The translations under genes and the position numbers were made by a program. Positions 1-7,438 of a stretch of 64,000 nucleotides of DNA are shown in pieces. The notes under the pieces are model-generated. The model did no database searches and was not told the origin of the DNA. It was given only the letters and a program-made list of their open reading frames with translations. Source of the stretch: Halovenus halobia (GTDB taxonomy: Archaea > Halobacteriota > Halobacteria > Halobacteriales > Haloarculaceae); NCBI RefSeq assembly GCF_051414135.1, contig NZ_JBLKOA010000001.1, positions 62,001 to 126,000 of the forward strand, in the 5' to 3' direction. Position 1 is the stretch's first letter. Each line of letters starts with the position of its first letter.

Positions 1-2
1 GC

Positions 3-164
3 TACAACACGTCGATGATTCCGCTGGCGTCGCTGGGCCTGCTCCAGCCCGTGCTGGCAGCAGGTGCGATGGCGATTTCATCGGTGTCGGTGCTCACGAA
101 CAGTCTGCTCTTCCGCCGGTACTCACCTGATGAGGAGTACCAACTGCTCGGTCGGTTGCGGTGA
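3..164 (+). CDS. Heavy-metal (copper-type) P-type ATPase, C-terminal fragment
   Basis: Open from the left edge with no start in the window; 53 codons ending TGA at 162-164. The residues read as the last membrane segments of a P1B-type ATPase: YNTSMIPLASLGLL, then a run with AMAISSVSV, then NSLLFRRY, which is the usual C-terminus of CopA-like copper exporters (a small-residue-rich last helix with a conserved MxxSSxxV). The metal-binding CPC motif and the ATPase domains lie outside the window, so copper versus other metals cannot be decided. The gene is convergent with the downstream histidine kinase, 8 bp away. Confidence 0.8.
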   Translation, partial: YNTSMIPLASLGLLQPVLAAGAMAISSVSVLTNSLLFRRYSPDEEYQLLGRLR

Positions 165-172
165 ATTTCGAC

Positions 173-1636
173 TTACTCGACTGGGACGGACAGTTCCAGG
201 ACTGTTCCGGTTGGCTCGGCGTCTGAGACTGAGAAGTGTCCGCCTTCCTTGCTTACGACCCAGTAAATGAGCCAGATGCCGAGTCGGTCGGCGTGCTCCA
301 GTGGCGTCTCGCCGTGACGCAGAACTTCGATTTCTTGATTCGGAATCCCTGGCCCGTTATCCGTAATCTCTACGTCAATCCAGTCGTCACGGCGTGCCAG
401 GGAAATCTGTACCGCTGGCTCGCTGTTGTCGTTGTGTGTGGCTGCGTTCTCGAGCGCCTCCTCGATGGCCGTCATCAGCCCTGGAACACAGACCCTGTAG
501 GACTCGTCCGTCTGTGTTAGCTCGAAGGTTGTGTCGGGGAACTGTTCCTCGAAGGCGTCGACCAACTGCTCGATCTGATGGTCGAGATGGACTGTCGGAG
601 GGTCTACGTTCTCTGTGTCGAGCGTCTGCTCGATTTTCTGGACGGTATCTGTCAACCCTATCAGGTCGGCTGTTGCTTCTTCGATGTGTTCGACGGCTTC
701 AGGTATCTCTTCGTCCCCAAACGCATCCCTGAGAATTGTGGTGTAGCCGTCGATGACGTTCATCTTGTTGCGGAGATTATGGCTGAGGACGCGGTTGAGG
801 ACCTCGACGCGGCGTTCCTTGATTTTTCGGCTTGTGATATCTGCCTGAAAGCCTGCATAGTGGGTGACCGTTCCAGTGTCGTCTGTCAGGGGGGCGATAT
901 CCAGTTTATTCCAGAATTTGCGACCGTTTTTGCTGTAGTTCAGGATGTCGACAGATACCGCCTCCTCCGCGTCGATAGCCGACCGAAGTGTTGCTGTCGT
1001 CTCGGTGCTAGTCTCTTCTCCCTGTAACCGTCGGCAGTCCGCTCCGACGATTTCGGTACCGTAGCCGGTCAGTTGCTCGAACTCGTCGTTGATGTACAAC
1101 AGCGGGTTGTCCTTGCCCTTTCGGTCAGCGATGGTGATCCCAACCGGTGCCTCGTCCATCGCTCGCTCCTTGAGTCTGAGGTCGTCGACCGTCTTTGTCA
1201 GTTCGCGCTCGCGGATGGCCAGCTGTGCGGCCGTCCGGCGGCGCTCGACGAGGTTGCTGATACGAGCGTGTAGTGTCTGTTTCTCTACGGGGAGGTCGAT
1301 GATGTCGTCGACGTACTCCCACGGCTCCCCGTCGATATCATCATTGCCTAGCAACAACACGAACGGGAGAAAAACGGCGCTTGCGGTATCTCGCTTGGAC
1401 TGGACCGTGCCAGCAACGCGGCGAAATTCGGCGGTGTCGAATAGACAGCAGTCGAACGGCCCTTGCAGGCGCTCGACATCAGTTGTCGTTTCGACCTGAT
1501 ACTGTTCACTCAGCGTCTCTGTAACGAGTTCCCTGTCACGACCCGGCTGCATAAATAGGAGAATCCGTGGTTCCGCCTCTGGTTCGCCAATCTCCGGCGG
1601 CGAACGCTCCGGTGGGGCAGACGGATCTGGCACCAT
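173..1636 (-). CDS. LOV/PAS sensor histidine kinase with N-terminal receiver-like domain
   Basis: A 487-residue soluble protein. Residues about 23-130 look like a degenerate response-regulator receiver. A PAS domain at about 155-270 carries LOV signatures: GADCRRLQG with Cys201 at the flavin-adduct position, Arg202, Gln205, Asn233 (LNYSKNG), Asn243 (FWNKL) and Gln264 (GFQADIT). The H-box SHNLRNKM gives phospho-acceptor His286; the N-box ENAATHN (396-402) and G-box DNGPGIP (426-432) form the HATPase. No transmembrane segment. A blue-light-sensing kinase is inferred from the conserved LOV residues; the usual NCRFLQ reads DCRRLQ, so flavin binding is likely but not certain. Divergent from the KaiC-like gene across 75 bp. 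Confidence 0.88.
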   Translation of the reverse strand: MVPDPSAPPERSPPEIGEPEAEPRILLFMQPGRDRELVTETLSEQYQVETTTDVERLQGPFDCCLFDTAEFRRVAGTVQSKRDTASAVFLPFVLLLGNDDIDGEPWEYVDDIIDLPVEKQTLHARISNLVERRRTAAQLAIRERELTKTVDDLRLKERAMDEAPVGITIADRKGKDNPLLYINDEFEQLTGYGTEIVGADCRRLQGEETSTETTATLRSAIDAEEAVSVDILNYSKNGRKFWNKLDIAPLTDDTGTVTHYAGFQADITSRKIKERRVEVLNRVLSHNLRNKMNVIDGYTTILRDAFGDEEIPEAVEHIEEATADLIGLTDTVQKIEQTLDTENVDPPTVHLDHQIEQLVDAFEEQFPDTTFELTQTDESYRVCVPGLMTAIEEALENAATHNDNSEPAVQISLARRDDWIDVEITDNGPGIPNQEIEVLRHGETPLEHADRLGIWLIYWVVSKEGGHFSVSDAEPTGTVLELSVPVE

Positions 1637-1677
1637 TGTCGGAAAACTACCTGCTATACCCTACTAAACATTCGCAA

Positions 1678-1686
1678 TTTATATAT
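1678..1686. promoter_or_regulatory. TATA box between the LOV kinase and KaiC-like genes
   Basis: The sequence TTTATATAT lies about 30 bp before the ATG at 1712, placing the expected start of transcription at or within a few bases of that ATG, so the KaiC-like mRNA is probably leaderless. Read on the other strand it is ATATATAAA, an equally good TATA box for the kinase with a leader of roughly 20 bases. One element may serve both genes. Inferred from archaeal promoter geometry only. Confidence 0.6.
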
Positions 1687-1705
1687 CTCACACTCGAAGT
1701 GTGAG
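1687..1705. promoter_or_regulatory. Perfect palindromic operator candidate at the KaiC-like promoter
   Basis: CTCACACTCGAAGTGTGAG has perfect 8-bp arms around a 3-bp centre and sits directly between the TATA box and the ATG at 1712. A protein bound here would block pre-initiation complex assembly toward the KaiC-like gene and would cover the BRE position for the kinase on the other strand. The palindrome is seen directly; its role is inferred from position. Confidence 0.6.
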
Positions 1706-1711
1706 TAGCTC

Positions 1712-3169
1712 ATGACTTCAGCAGTGACCGACCGCCTCTCGACTGGAGTCCTCGGACTCGACGAGGTGCTCCACGGCGGATTCATCGCAAACCGTAGTTA
1801 CATGCTCCGCGGACAGCCTGGCAGCGGCAAGACAATTCTGGGCTTTCACTTCCTTCAGGACGGGGTCGACTCGGGGGAGCAGACGCTGTTCATCAATCTC
1901 GAAGAGGACCTCGATGACCTCAAAGCCAACGCTGAGGCGCTCGGATTCGACACCGAGGCCATCGAGTTTCTCGACTTGAGTCCGACTGCAGACGTGTTCA
2001 CCGAAGACCAGTCATACGAGGTCTTCGAGACTGCAGAGGTCGAACAACAGCCACTGACCGACAAAATTGTCGACGCTGTGACAGAGATCGGCCCCGACCG
2101 AGTCGTGGTCGACCCGGTAACCCAACTCCGCTTTCTCACCGCTGATGACTACCAGTTCCGCAAACAGATTGTGGGGTTCATGCGTTTTCTCAAAGCACAG
2201 GACGCGACTGTGCTGTTTACTGTTCAGGACACGGAGAGCCTCCCGACTGAAGACCTCGAGTTCATCACAGACGGGACAGTCGTCCTCGAACTCGACCAGT
2301 ATGGGCGAACGATTCGTGCGCCGAAGTTTCGTGGGTCCCCAACACAGAGTGGCACTCACACTTACCGGATCACTGACGAGGGAATTCGTGTGTTCCCCGC
2401 GCTCGAACCCGGTGACTACACCCGTGCGTTCACCGGCGAGCAAATCCCCTCTGGTATCCCAGAGGTCGACCAACTGCTCGGCGGCGGTATCTCCCGCGGG
2501 ACGGTCAGCATTTTCAGCGGTCCGACCGGCGTCGGCAAGACGACGCTTGGCACCCAGTTCATGAAAGAGGCCGCTGGCCGCGGCGAGCGCTCGGTGATCT
2601 ATCTCTTCGAGGAGAGCAGAGATACCTTTTTGACCCGGTCGCAGGCGGTCAACATCCCCGTCGAGGAGATGCTCGAACGCGGGACGCTGCAGGTCACAGA
2701 GGTGGAAGCACTGGAGCAGTCACCGCAGGAGTTCGCCCGGATGGTCCGGACTGAGGTCGAGGACCACGATACCCAGATCGTTATGGTTGATGGGATTTCG
2801 GGCTACCGACTAACCCTTCAGGGGGGCGAAGACTCGATGCTCCAGCGGATGCACGCACTCGGTCGATATCTCAACAACATGGGCGTGACGACGCTGTTTA
2901 TCGACGAGACGAAAACTATCACCGGTGAGTTCAACGCGACACAGGAAAACATCAGTTACCTTGCTGACAACATCGTTTTTCTTCGCCATCTCGAAATCCA
3001 GGGCGAACTCCGGAAAGCCATCGGCGTCCTGAAAAAGCGAACGGGTGATTTCGAGCGCACGCTCCGAGAGTTCAATATCACCGAACACGGGATTACGGTC
3101 GGCGAACCGCTCAGCGGAATGCGCAACATCCTCAGCGGGACGCCGGAACTCGTTGACCACGAGGAGTGA
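1712..3169 (+). CDS. KaiC-like double RecA-domain ATPase
   Basis: 485 residues with two tandem KaiC/RadA-type ATPase domains: Walker A GQPGSGKT (34-41) followed by acidic LEED near 63-66 in domain 1, and GPTGVGKT (270-277) with LFEES near 296-300 in domain 2. Length and layout match the haloarchaeal KaiC-like signalling ATPases; cyanobacterial KaiC is the distant clock relative. No KaiA or KaiB is nearby. The head-to-head LOV kinase suggests the two form a light or redox signalling module, which is inference. A palindrome and TATA box immediately precede the ATG and suggest a leaderless mRNA. Confidence 0.88.
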   Translation: MTSAVTDRLSTGVLGLDEVLHGGFIANRSYMLRGQPGSGKTILGFHFLQDGVDSGEQTLFINLEEDLDDLKANAEALGFDTEAIEFLDLSPTADVFTEDQSYEVFETAEVEQQPLTDKIVDAVTEIGPDRVVVDPVTQLRFLTADDYQFRKQIVGFMRFLKAQDATVLFTVQDTESLPTEDLEFITDGTVVLELDQYGRTIRAPKFRGSPTQSGTHTYRITDEGIRVFPALEPGDYTRAFTGEQIPSGIPEVDQLLGGGISRGTVSIFSGPTGVGKTTLGTQFMKEAAGRGERSVIYLFEESRDTFLTRSQAVNIPVEEMLERGTLQVTEVEALEQSPQEFARMVRTEVEDHDTQIVMVDGISGYRLTLQGGEDSMLQRMHALGRYLNNMGVTTLFIDETKTITGEFNATQENISYLADNIVFLRHLEIQGELRKAIGVLKKRTGDFERTLREFNITEHGITVGEPLSGMRNILSGTPELVDHEE

Positions 3170-3384
3170 CTGGCGTCAGGAATCAGAGAGTCGTATCGGG
3201 TCACCGTCCCACGTCACGTCCAGCCGATGACGCGGGAGATACGGTGCGAGCAGGTTCGCAGTCGTCCGTGTCTATGTGCGCGAACTGCCAGTTACCTGAT
3301 TGGGACTGTGGCACTAATCACTCAGCTTTCAGCACTCCATACTCCCGCCTCTGGGGTGAGTAACTGATTCCCAGTTCCCAGCAT

Positions 3385-3600
3385 CCGCGCCGAAGGCGCG
3401 GTTCACTCCGGCCGAGCAGAGTGAGGTCGAACGAAGTGAGACCTCGAAAGCGAACGGCGAAGCCGTGAGCAACGCGAGGCCGGAGGTCGTTTTTCCCCTA
3501 GTTTTTGCAAGTCAAGCGAAACCGGAGGTTTCGCTGACCGTGCGAACGGCGCTTCGCGCCGTGAGCAGAGAGCGGTTCCCGCAGGTCACCGAAGGTGACC
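3385..3600. repeat. Array of short perfect palindromes in non-coding DNA
   Basis: The stretch 3170-3975 holds no convincing gene. Within it are successive hairpins with unrelated stems but small, often similar loops (CGAAG, GAA, GGA): CCGCGCCGAAGGCGCGG (3385-3401); arms GAGGTC/GACCTC (3423-3445); ACGGCGAAGCCGT (3454-3466); AGCGAAACC-GGA-GGTTTCGCT (3515-3535); ACGGCGCTTCGCGCCGT (3546-3562); GGTCACCGAAGGTGACC (3584-3600). Similar units continue to tRNA-Ala. Because the stems differ while the folding is kept, this looks like a family of small palindromes typical of haloarchaeal tRNA flanks. Function unknown. Confidence 0.7.
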
Positions 3601-3710
3601 GAGGAAACCCGAAGGAGTAAAAAGAGGTATGGACTCACCGAAAGACTCGCTCTGCTCGTCTTTCGAGTCTTCGTTCACTCACAAGGTTCGTTCACGAAGA
3701 CGCCGGGAGT

Positions 3711-3736
3711 GAGCAAAACCGCAGGTTTTGCGAAGG
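3711..3736. repeat. 26-bp direct repeat, copy 1
   Basis: Identical to 3909-3934; with the preceding bases the match extends to about 33 bp with one mismatch. It contains the hairpin AAAACCGCAGGTTTT. The two copies bracket the tRNA T-arm-like inverted repeat at 3761-3827, so the bracketed unit is about 200 bp. It continues at 3739-3761 with a further perfect hairpin whose 10-bp arms are GAGAGACGCC and GGCGTCTCTC. Confidence 0.75.
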
Positions 3737-3760
3737 ACGAGAGACGCCGTTGGCGTCTCT

Positions 3761-3827
3761 CGGGATTTGAACCCGGAACCAGACGTGCTCACTACGTTGC
3801 GCGCGATTGGTAGGGCTTCAAATCCCC
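3761..3827 (-). repeat. tRNA T-arm-derived inverted repeat
   Basis: On the minus strand 3761-3775 reads as a tRNA T-arm, CCGGGTTCAAATCCCG, sharing 16 bases with the T-arm of the intact tRNA-Ala at 3976-4047, but the rest of a tRNA (D-arm, anticodon arm, acceptor) is missing. Near 3813-3827 an inverted relative, GGGCTTCAAATCCCC, closes a hairpin. It is not a functional tRNA. It resembles the hairpins beside the initiator tRNA near 52.9-53.1 kb. Confidence 0.65.
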
Positions 3828-3908
3828 GCGTTCGCTTCGCTCACGCTCTGCTCGTCCAGTCTCGCTCCCTCGTAGAACTCGGCCGCTGCGAGTGGACTCG
3901 CCGGGACT

Positions 3909-3934
3909 GAGCAAAACCGCAGGTTTTGCGAAGG
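3909..3934. repeat. 26-bp direct repeat, copy 2
   Basis: Second copy of the repeat at 3711-3736, 42 bp from the 3' end of tRNA-Ala and therefore in its trailer region. Identical over 26 bases including the internal AAAACCGCAGGTTTT hairpin. Confidence 0.75.
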
Positions 3935-3975
3935 TCGGCGAGGGAATGACTGAGGGAACGAAGTGACCGAAGGAA

Positions 3976-4047
3976 TGGACTCGCCGGGATTTGAACCCGG
4001 GGCCTCTTCCTTGCGAAGGAAGCGATCTGCCACTGATCTACGAGCCC
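3976..4047 (-). tRNA. tRNA-Ala (anticodon CGC)
   Basis: 72 nt on the minus strand with a full cloverleaf: acceptor GGGCTCG paired with CGAGTCC (one G-U), discriminator A, anticodon stem CTTCC/GGAAG enclosing the loop TTCGCAA (anticodon CGC, reads GCG), and T-arm CCGGGTTCAAATCCCGG. The CCA end is not encoded, as is usual in haloarchaea. No intron. It lies downstream of rpsJ on the same strand, and the hairpin-rich DNA lies on its 3' side. Confidence 0.95.
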
Positions 4048-4126
4048 GCAAGCGGCGGATTCCGCCGCGAAATCAACGTACGCTACAGGGTCGCGTTCGG
4101 GAACGCCTGCGCGTGATGTCCCGTCG

Positions 4127-4435
4127 TCAGTCTTCGAGAACGATCTCGATGCTGACGTCGTTCGGGACCTGAATCCGCATCAGTTGGCGGAGCGCGCGTT
4201 CGTCGGCGTCGATGTCGATGAGCCGTTTGTGGACGCGCATCTCCCAGTGCTCCCAGGTTGCGGTCCCTTCACCGTCGGGGGACTTCCGAGCTGGGACTTC
4301 GAGCGTCTTCGTCGGCAGCGGCACAGGACCCGAGAGTTTCACGCCGGTGTTGTCGGCGATGTCCTTGACCTCGCCGCAGATACTGTCAAGGTCTTCGGGG
4401 CTGGTGCCAGCCAGGCGGACGCGTGCTTGCTGCAT
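4127..4435 (-). CDS. rpsJ: 30S ribosomal protein S10
   Basis: 102 residues starting MQQARVRLAG and ending EIVLED, the full length of archaeal S10 (uS10), a small-subunit head protein. A longer frame exists upstream, but the conserved N-terminus and the placement one base after the EF-1A stop fix the start at 4435. The tuf-rpsJ order is the conserved archaeal arrangement of the old str-operon end, so the two are expected to be co-transcribed. No anomalies. Confidence 0.97.
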   Translation of the reverse strand: MQQARVRLAGTSPEDLDSICGEVKDIADNTGVKLSGPVPLPTKTLEVPARKSPDGEGTATWEHWEMRVHKRLIDIDADERALRQLMRIQVPNDVSIEIVLED

Positions 4436-4436
4436 G

Positions 4437-5702
4437 TTATCGCTCGTTGACCGAGAGGACCTTTCCGGCTGCGATGGTCTGGCCCATGTCTCGGATCGCG
4501 AACGAGCCAAGCTCCGGAATCTCGCTGGACGGCTCGATGCTGAGCGGTTTCTGCGGTCGAACCGTCACGACAGCAGCGTCGCCGGACTGGATGAAGTCCG
4601 GGTTCTCCTCGGCGGTTTCGCCGGAGGCCGGGTCGATCTTCTTGTCGATGGACTCGATAGTACAGGCGACCTGTGCAGTGTGAGCGTGGAAGACCGGCGT
4701 GTAGCCGGCGGTGATGACGCTCGGGTGCTGCATGACAACGACCTGTGCCTGGAAGGTCTCGGCGACCGATGGCGGGTCGTCGGCAGGACCACAGACGTCA
4801 CCACGGCGGATGTCGTCCTTACCGATGCCGCGGACGTTGAATCCGACGTTGTCACCGGGCTGGGCCTCGGGCACCTCTTCGTGGTGCATCTCGATGGTCT
4901 TCACTTCGCCGCTCACGTCAGAGGGCTGGAAGGAGACGTTGTCGCCGGTGTTGAGGATACCGGTCTCGACACGGCCGACCGGGACGGTACCGATCCCGGA
5001 AATCGTGTAGACGTCCTGGATCGGGAGTCGGAGGTCGGCGTCCGTCGGCGGCGACGGCTCCGGCAGGTTGTTGAGCGCTTCGAGGAGAATCTCGCCGTCG
5101 TACCACGGCGTATTGTCGGATGCGCTCTGAACGTTGTCCCCCTCGAACGCGGAGACGGGGATGTACTTGACGCTGTCAGTGTCGAAGCGAACCTGGTTGA
5201 GCAGGTCGTTGACTTCGTCCTTGGTCTGCTCGTAGCGACCTTCTTCGTAGTCGACGAGGTCCATCTTGTTGACCGCGATGATCATCTCGTCGATACCGAG
5301 GGTTCGAGCCAGGAAGACGTGCTCCTGGGTCTGTGGCTGGACACCGTCGTCGGCGGCGACGACGAGCACAGCGTTGTCGGCCTGGCTTGCGCCAGTAATC
5401 ATGTTCTTCACGAAGTCCCGGTGGCCCGGACAGTCGACAATCGTGAAGTAGTATTCGTCAGTGTCGAACTCTTGGTGGGCAATGTCGATGGTGACACCGC
5501 GTTCTCGCTCTTCGGCGAGGTTGTCCATCACGTAGGCGAACTCGAAGCCGCCTTTGCCCTTCTCTTCTGCTTCTTCTTTGTGCTGCTCGATGACGTGCTC
5601 AGGTACGTTCTCGGTCTCGTACAGGAGTCGTCCGACCAGTGTACTCTTTCCGTGGTCAACGTGGCCGATGACGGCCAAGTTCTGATGTGGTTTGTCGCTC
5701 AT
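4437..5702 (-). CDS. tuf: Translation elongation factor EF-1 alpha (aEF1A)
   Basis: 421-residue GTPase that delivers aminoacyl-tRNA to the ribosome. All G motifs are visible: GHVDHGKST (13-21), GVTID at 69-73, DCPGH (90-94) and NKMD (145-148), followed by the two beta-barrel domains. Full length, highly acidic, no anomaly. The minus-strand sequence ATTTTATGAA at 5751-5760 is a plausible TATA box about 50 bp upstream of the ATG. rpsJ follows with a one-base gap, so the two are read as an operon. A 512-codon frame on the opposite strand is a codon-bias shadow. Confidence 0.98.
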   Translation of the reverse strand: MSDKPHQNLAVIGHVDHGKSTLVGRLLYETENVPEHVIEQHKEEAEEKGKGGFEFAYVMDNLAEERERGVTIDIAHQEFDTDEYYFTIVDCPGHRDFVKNMITGASQADNAVLVVAADDGVQPQTQEHVFLARTLGIDEMIIAVNKMDLVDYEEGRYEQTKDEVNDLLNQVRFDTDSVKYIPVSAFEGDNVQSASDNTPWYDGEILLEALNNLPEPSPPTDADLRLPIQDVYTISGIGTVPVGRVETGILNTGDNVSFQPSDVSGEVKTIEMHHEEVPEAQPGDNVGFNVRGIGKDDIRRGDVCGPADDPPSVAETFQAQVVVMQHPSVITAGYTPVFHAHTAQVACTIESIDKKIDPASGETAEENPDFIQSGDAAVVTVRPQKPLSIEPSSEIPELGSFAIRDMGQTIAAGKVLSVNER

Positions 5703-5876
5703 TATTTATCTCACGCGCAGAGGCGCTATACCGGTATCTTTACGCGGTAGTTCATAAAATCATTTCGATACCGTGCGCCCCCGATACGAACGCCGTCTGG
5801 TGGTTTTGTGAACGCATCCCACGCCAACAGATCGACAGACGGAGCCGCAATTTTCCGAGATTCACGCGCGGCCAGG

Positions 5877-6818
5877 TCAGTCGAGGTGGCCGATATCCGC
5901 AAACACGGCTGTTGCTGTCTCTGGACCGCCGGCCCCGCGCCCGGAGTTGTACAGCGACCCGGCGTAGGTCGTGTCGAACTGGACGATGTTCTGCGTGCCG
6001 GACACCGCGAGGGCGCTGTTGTCTGCGATGAGCCGCGGGCCAACGCGAACGCCGTCGTCTGTCACCTCGCCAACGAGTCGGATCGTCTGGCCGTCGTCGT
6101 CGGCAAGGTCGAGCGCGCTCGCGGGGAGTTCGTGAATACCCTCGACGGTTGCGTCCGCGAGCGTCATCTCGTCATCGCCGAGGACGTTCGCGACGATGAC
6201 GCATTTGAGCGCAGCGTCGGTTCCCTCCACGTCGAACGTCGGGTCGGCCTCGGCAACACCCAGATCCTGCGCCTCTGCGAGGACGTGTTCGTAACTGAGC
6301 CCCTCGTTTTGCATTCGCGTGAGGATGAAATTCGCCGTCCCGTTGAGCACACCTCGTACGGCGGTAATCTGGTCGGGGCCGAAACTCTCGATGGTCGATA
6401 ACACCGGAATCGCGCCGCCGACAGTTGCCTCGAAGCGCACTTCCCCCGCGCTGTCGGCTTCGAGGTCACGCACGTCGCTGTAGCGCTCGGCGACGGGCCC
6501 TTTGTTCGCGAGGACGACGTGGCGGTCACGTTCCAGTGCTTCCCGGAGGTGGCCAAAGCCGGGTTCTGCGTCGCCGAGCGTCGTCGGTGTCGCCTCGACG
6601 AGTACGTCGTATTCGCCGTCGAGGGCGTCTTCAGGGTCGCCAGAGCCAACGATTCCTTTCTGGTTTTTCCGGTCAAGCACGGCCTCGGCGTCGAGTCCGT
6701 CACCGTCGAGAGTCGCGCTGCTCGAATCTGCCATCGCGGTGACTGTGTGGCCGTACTCCTCGGCGAGTTTGAGCACCGACGTACCGACTGCTCCGGCGCC
6801 CATAACGGCGACCCTCAT
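5877..6818 (-). CDS. hom: Homoserine dehydrogenase (catalytic part only)
   Basis: 313 residues. N-terminal Rossmann motif GAGAVG (7-12) binds NAD(P); NKGPVAERY near residue 109 and GTDAALKCVIVANVLG match the catalytic region. It reduces aspartate semialdehyde to homoserine on the way to threonine and methionine. The protein stops without the C-terminal ACT regulatory domain found in many homologues; a separate ACT protein is encoded directly upstream and overlaps by 4 bp, so the feedback module is probably supplied in trans. The 174 bp between this gene and tuf contains no gene and holds the tuf promoter. Confidence 0.93.
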   Translation of the reverse strand: MRVAVMGAGAVGTSVLKLAEEYGHTVTAMADSSSATLDGDGLDAEAVLDRKNQKGIVGSGDPEDALDGEYDVLVEATPTTLGDAEPGFGHLREALERDRHVVLANKGPVAERYSDVRDLEADSAGEVRFEATVGGAIPVLSTIESFGPDQITAVRGVLNGTANFILTRMQNEGLSYEHVLAEAQDLGVAEADPTFDVEGTDAALKCVIVANVLGDDEMTLADATVEGIHELPASALDLADDDGQTIRLVGEVTDDGVRVGPRLIADNSALAVSGTQNIVQFDTTYAGSLYNSGRGAGGPETATAVFADIGHLD

Positions 6819-7348
6819 ACTGCCTCACCTCCGAGCAATGGTTCGACAACGCGTAATTCCTTCTCGTCTGCGATTGCCCGAACCTCACCAATTACGTCCC
6901 GTGCCTGTCCTTTTTGTGTCGCGAGTCGGAGGCGTGCACTGGATTCTTCTTGTTCGCCCTCGGGCGCAGACAGCGAGAAATCTCGTACCGACGCGCCGGT
7001 CGAGCGCTGGATCTGTGAGAGTGTATCGGAGAGGTCTGTGTCGACAAGGTGCCCAACGAGAACAATTGTGAGTTCGTCGCTGTACTGCTCTGCCCCAGCC
7101 TGAATGACGTTGATGCCCGCGTCGCGGAGTGCGTCGACGATGTTGTCGAACTGGCCGGGCGTCGCTTCGAGGTCGACCTCGACAGGGATGTCGCCACGCG
7201 GTGTGAGATTGCCGCGTTCGTGGAAAATAGAAAGGAGATTTCCGCCTTGGCCGGCGATTGGTTGGAGCGCGCGCAGCAGTTCCCCCGGTCGGTCGACGAG
7301 TTCGAGCCGGACGGTGTAGGCACGAACGTCCTCAGCAGAGTCGCTCAT
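6815..7348 (-). CDS. ACT-domain amino-acid-binding protein
   Basis: 177 residues. The N-terminus YTVRLELVDRPGELLRALQPIAGQGGNLLSI (split here for description as about residues 11-41) is a classic ACT fold with the DRPGEL ligand loop; a second ACT-like half follows around residues 90-170. It has no catalytic domain. Its stop overlaps the start of the homoserine dehydrogenase gene by 4 bp, indicating translational coupling and a role as its allosteric partner for threonine or a related amino acid. The partner role is inferred from coupling and the missing ACT domain in hom. Confidence 0.85.
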   Translation of the reverse strand: MSDSAEDVRAYTVRLELVDRPGELLRALQPIAGQGGNLLSIFHERGNLTPRGDIPVEVDLEATPGQFDNIVDALRDAGINVIQAGAEQYSDELTIVLVGHLVDTDLSDTLSQIQRSTGASVRDFSLSAPEGEQEESSARLRLATQKGQARDVIGEVRAIADEKELRVVEPLLGGEAV

Positions 7349-7438
7349 CGTCCACGCACCTCGTCGGTCGAATCGCTCATTGCCATCTCATCAGACGGCC
7401 GACTATAAGAAACCAGTCGTTCGCTGTCACTCCTGGGG

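Noticed and set aside
3595..3910. Short frames spanning the tRNA-like repeat
   Set aside because: They read straight through palindromes and T-arm sequence and have no protein-like composition.
3711..3934. Possible CRISPR array
   Set aside because: Only two 26-bp copies about 200 bp apart, no regular spacers and no cas genes anywhere in the window.
4212..5750. 512-codon plus-strand frame opposite tuf
   Set aside because: It is the antisense of EF-1A, produced by GC-rich third positions; no family match and composed of Val/Asp/Leu mirror residues.
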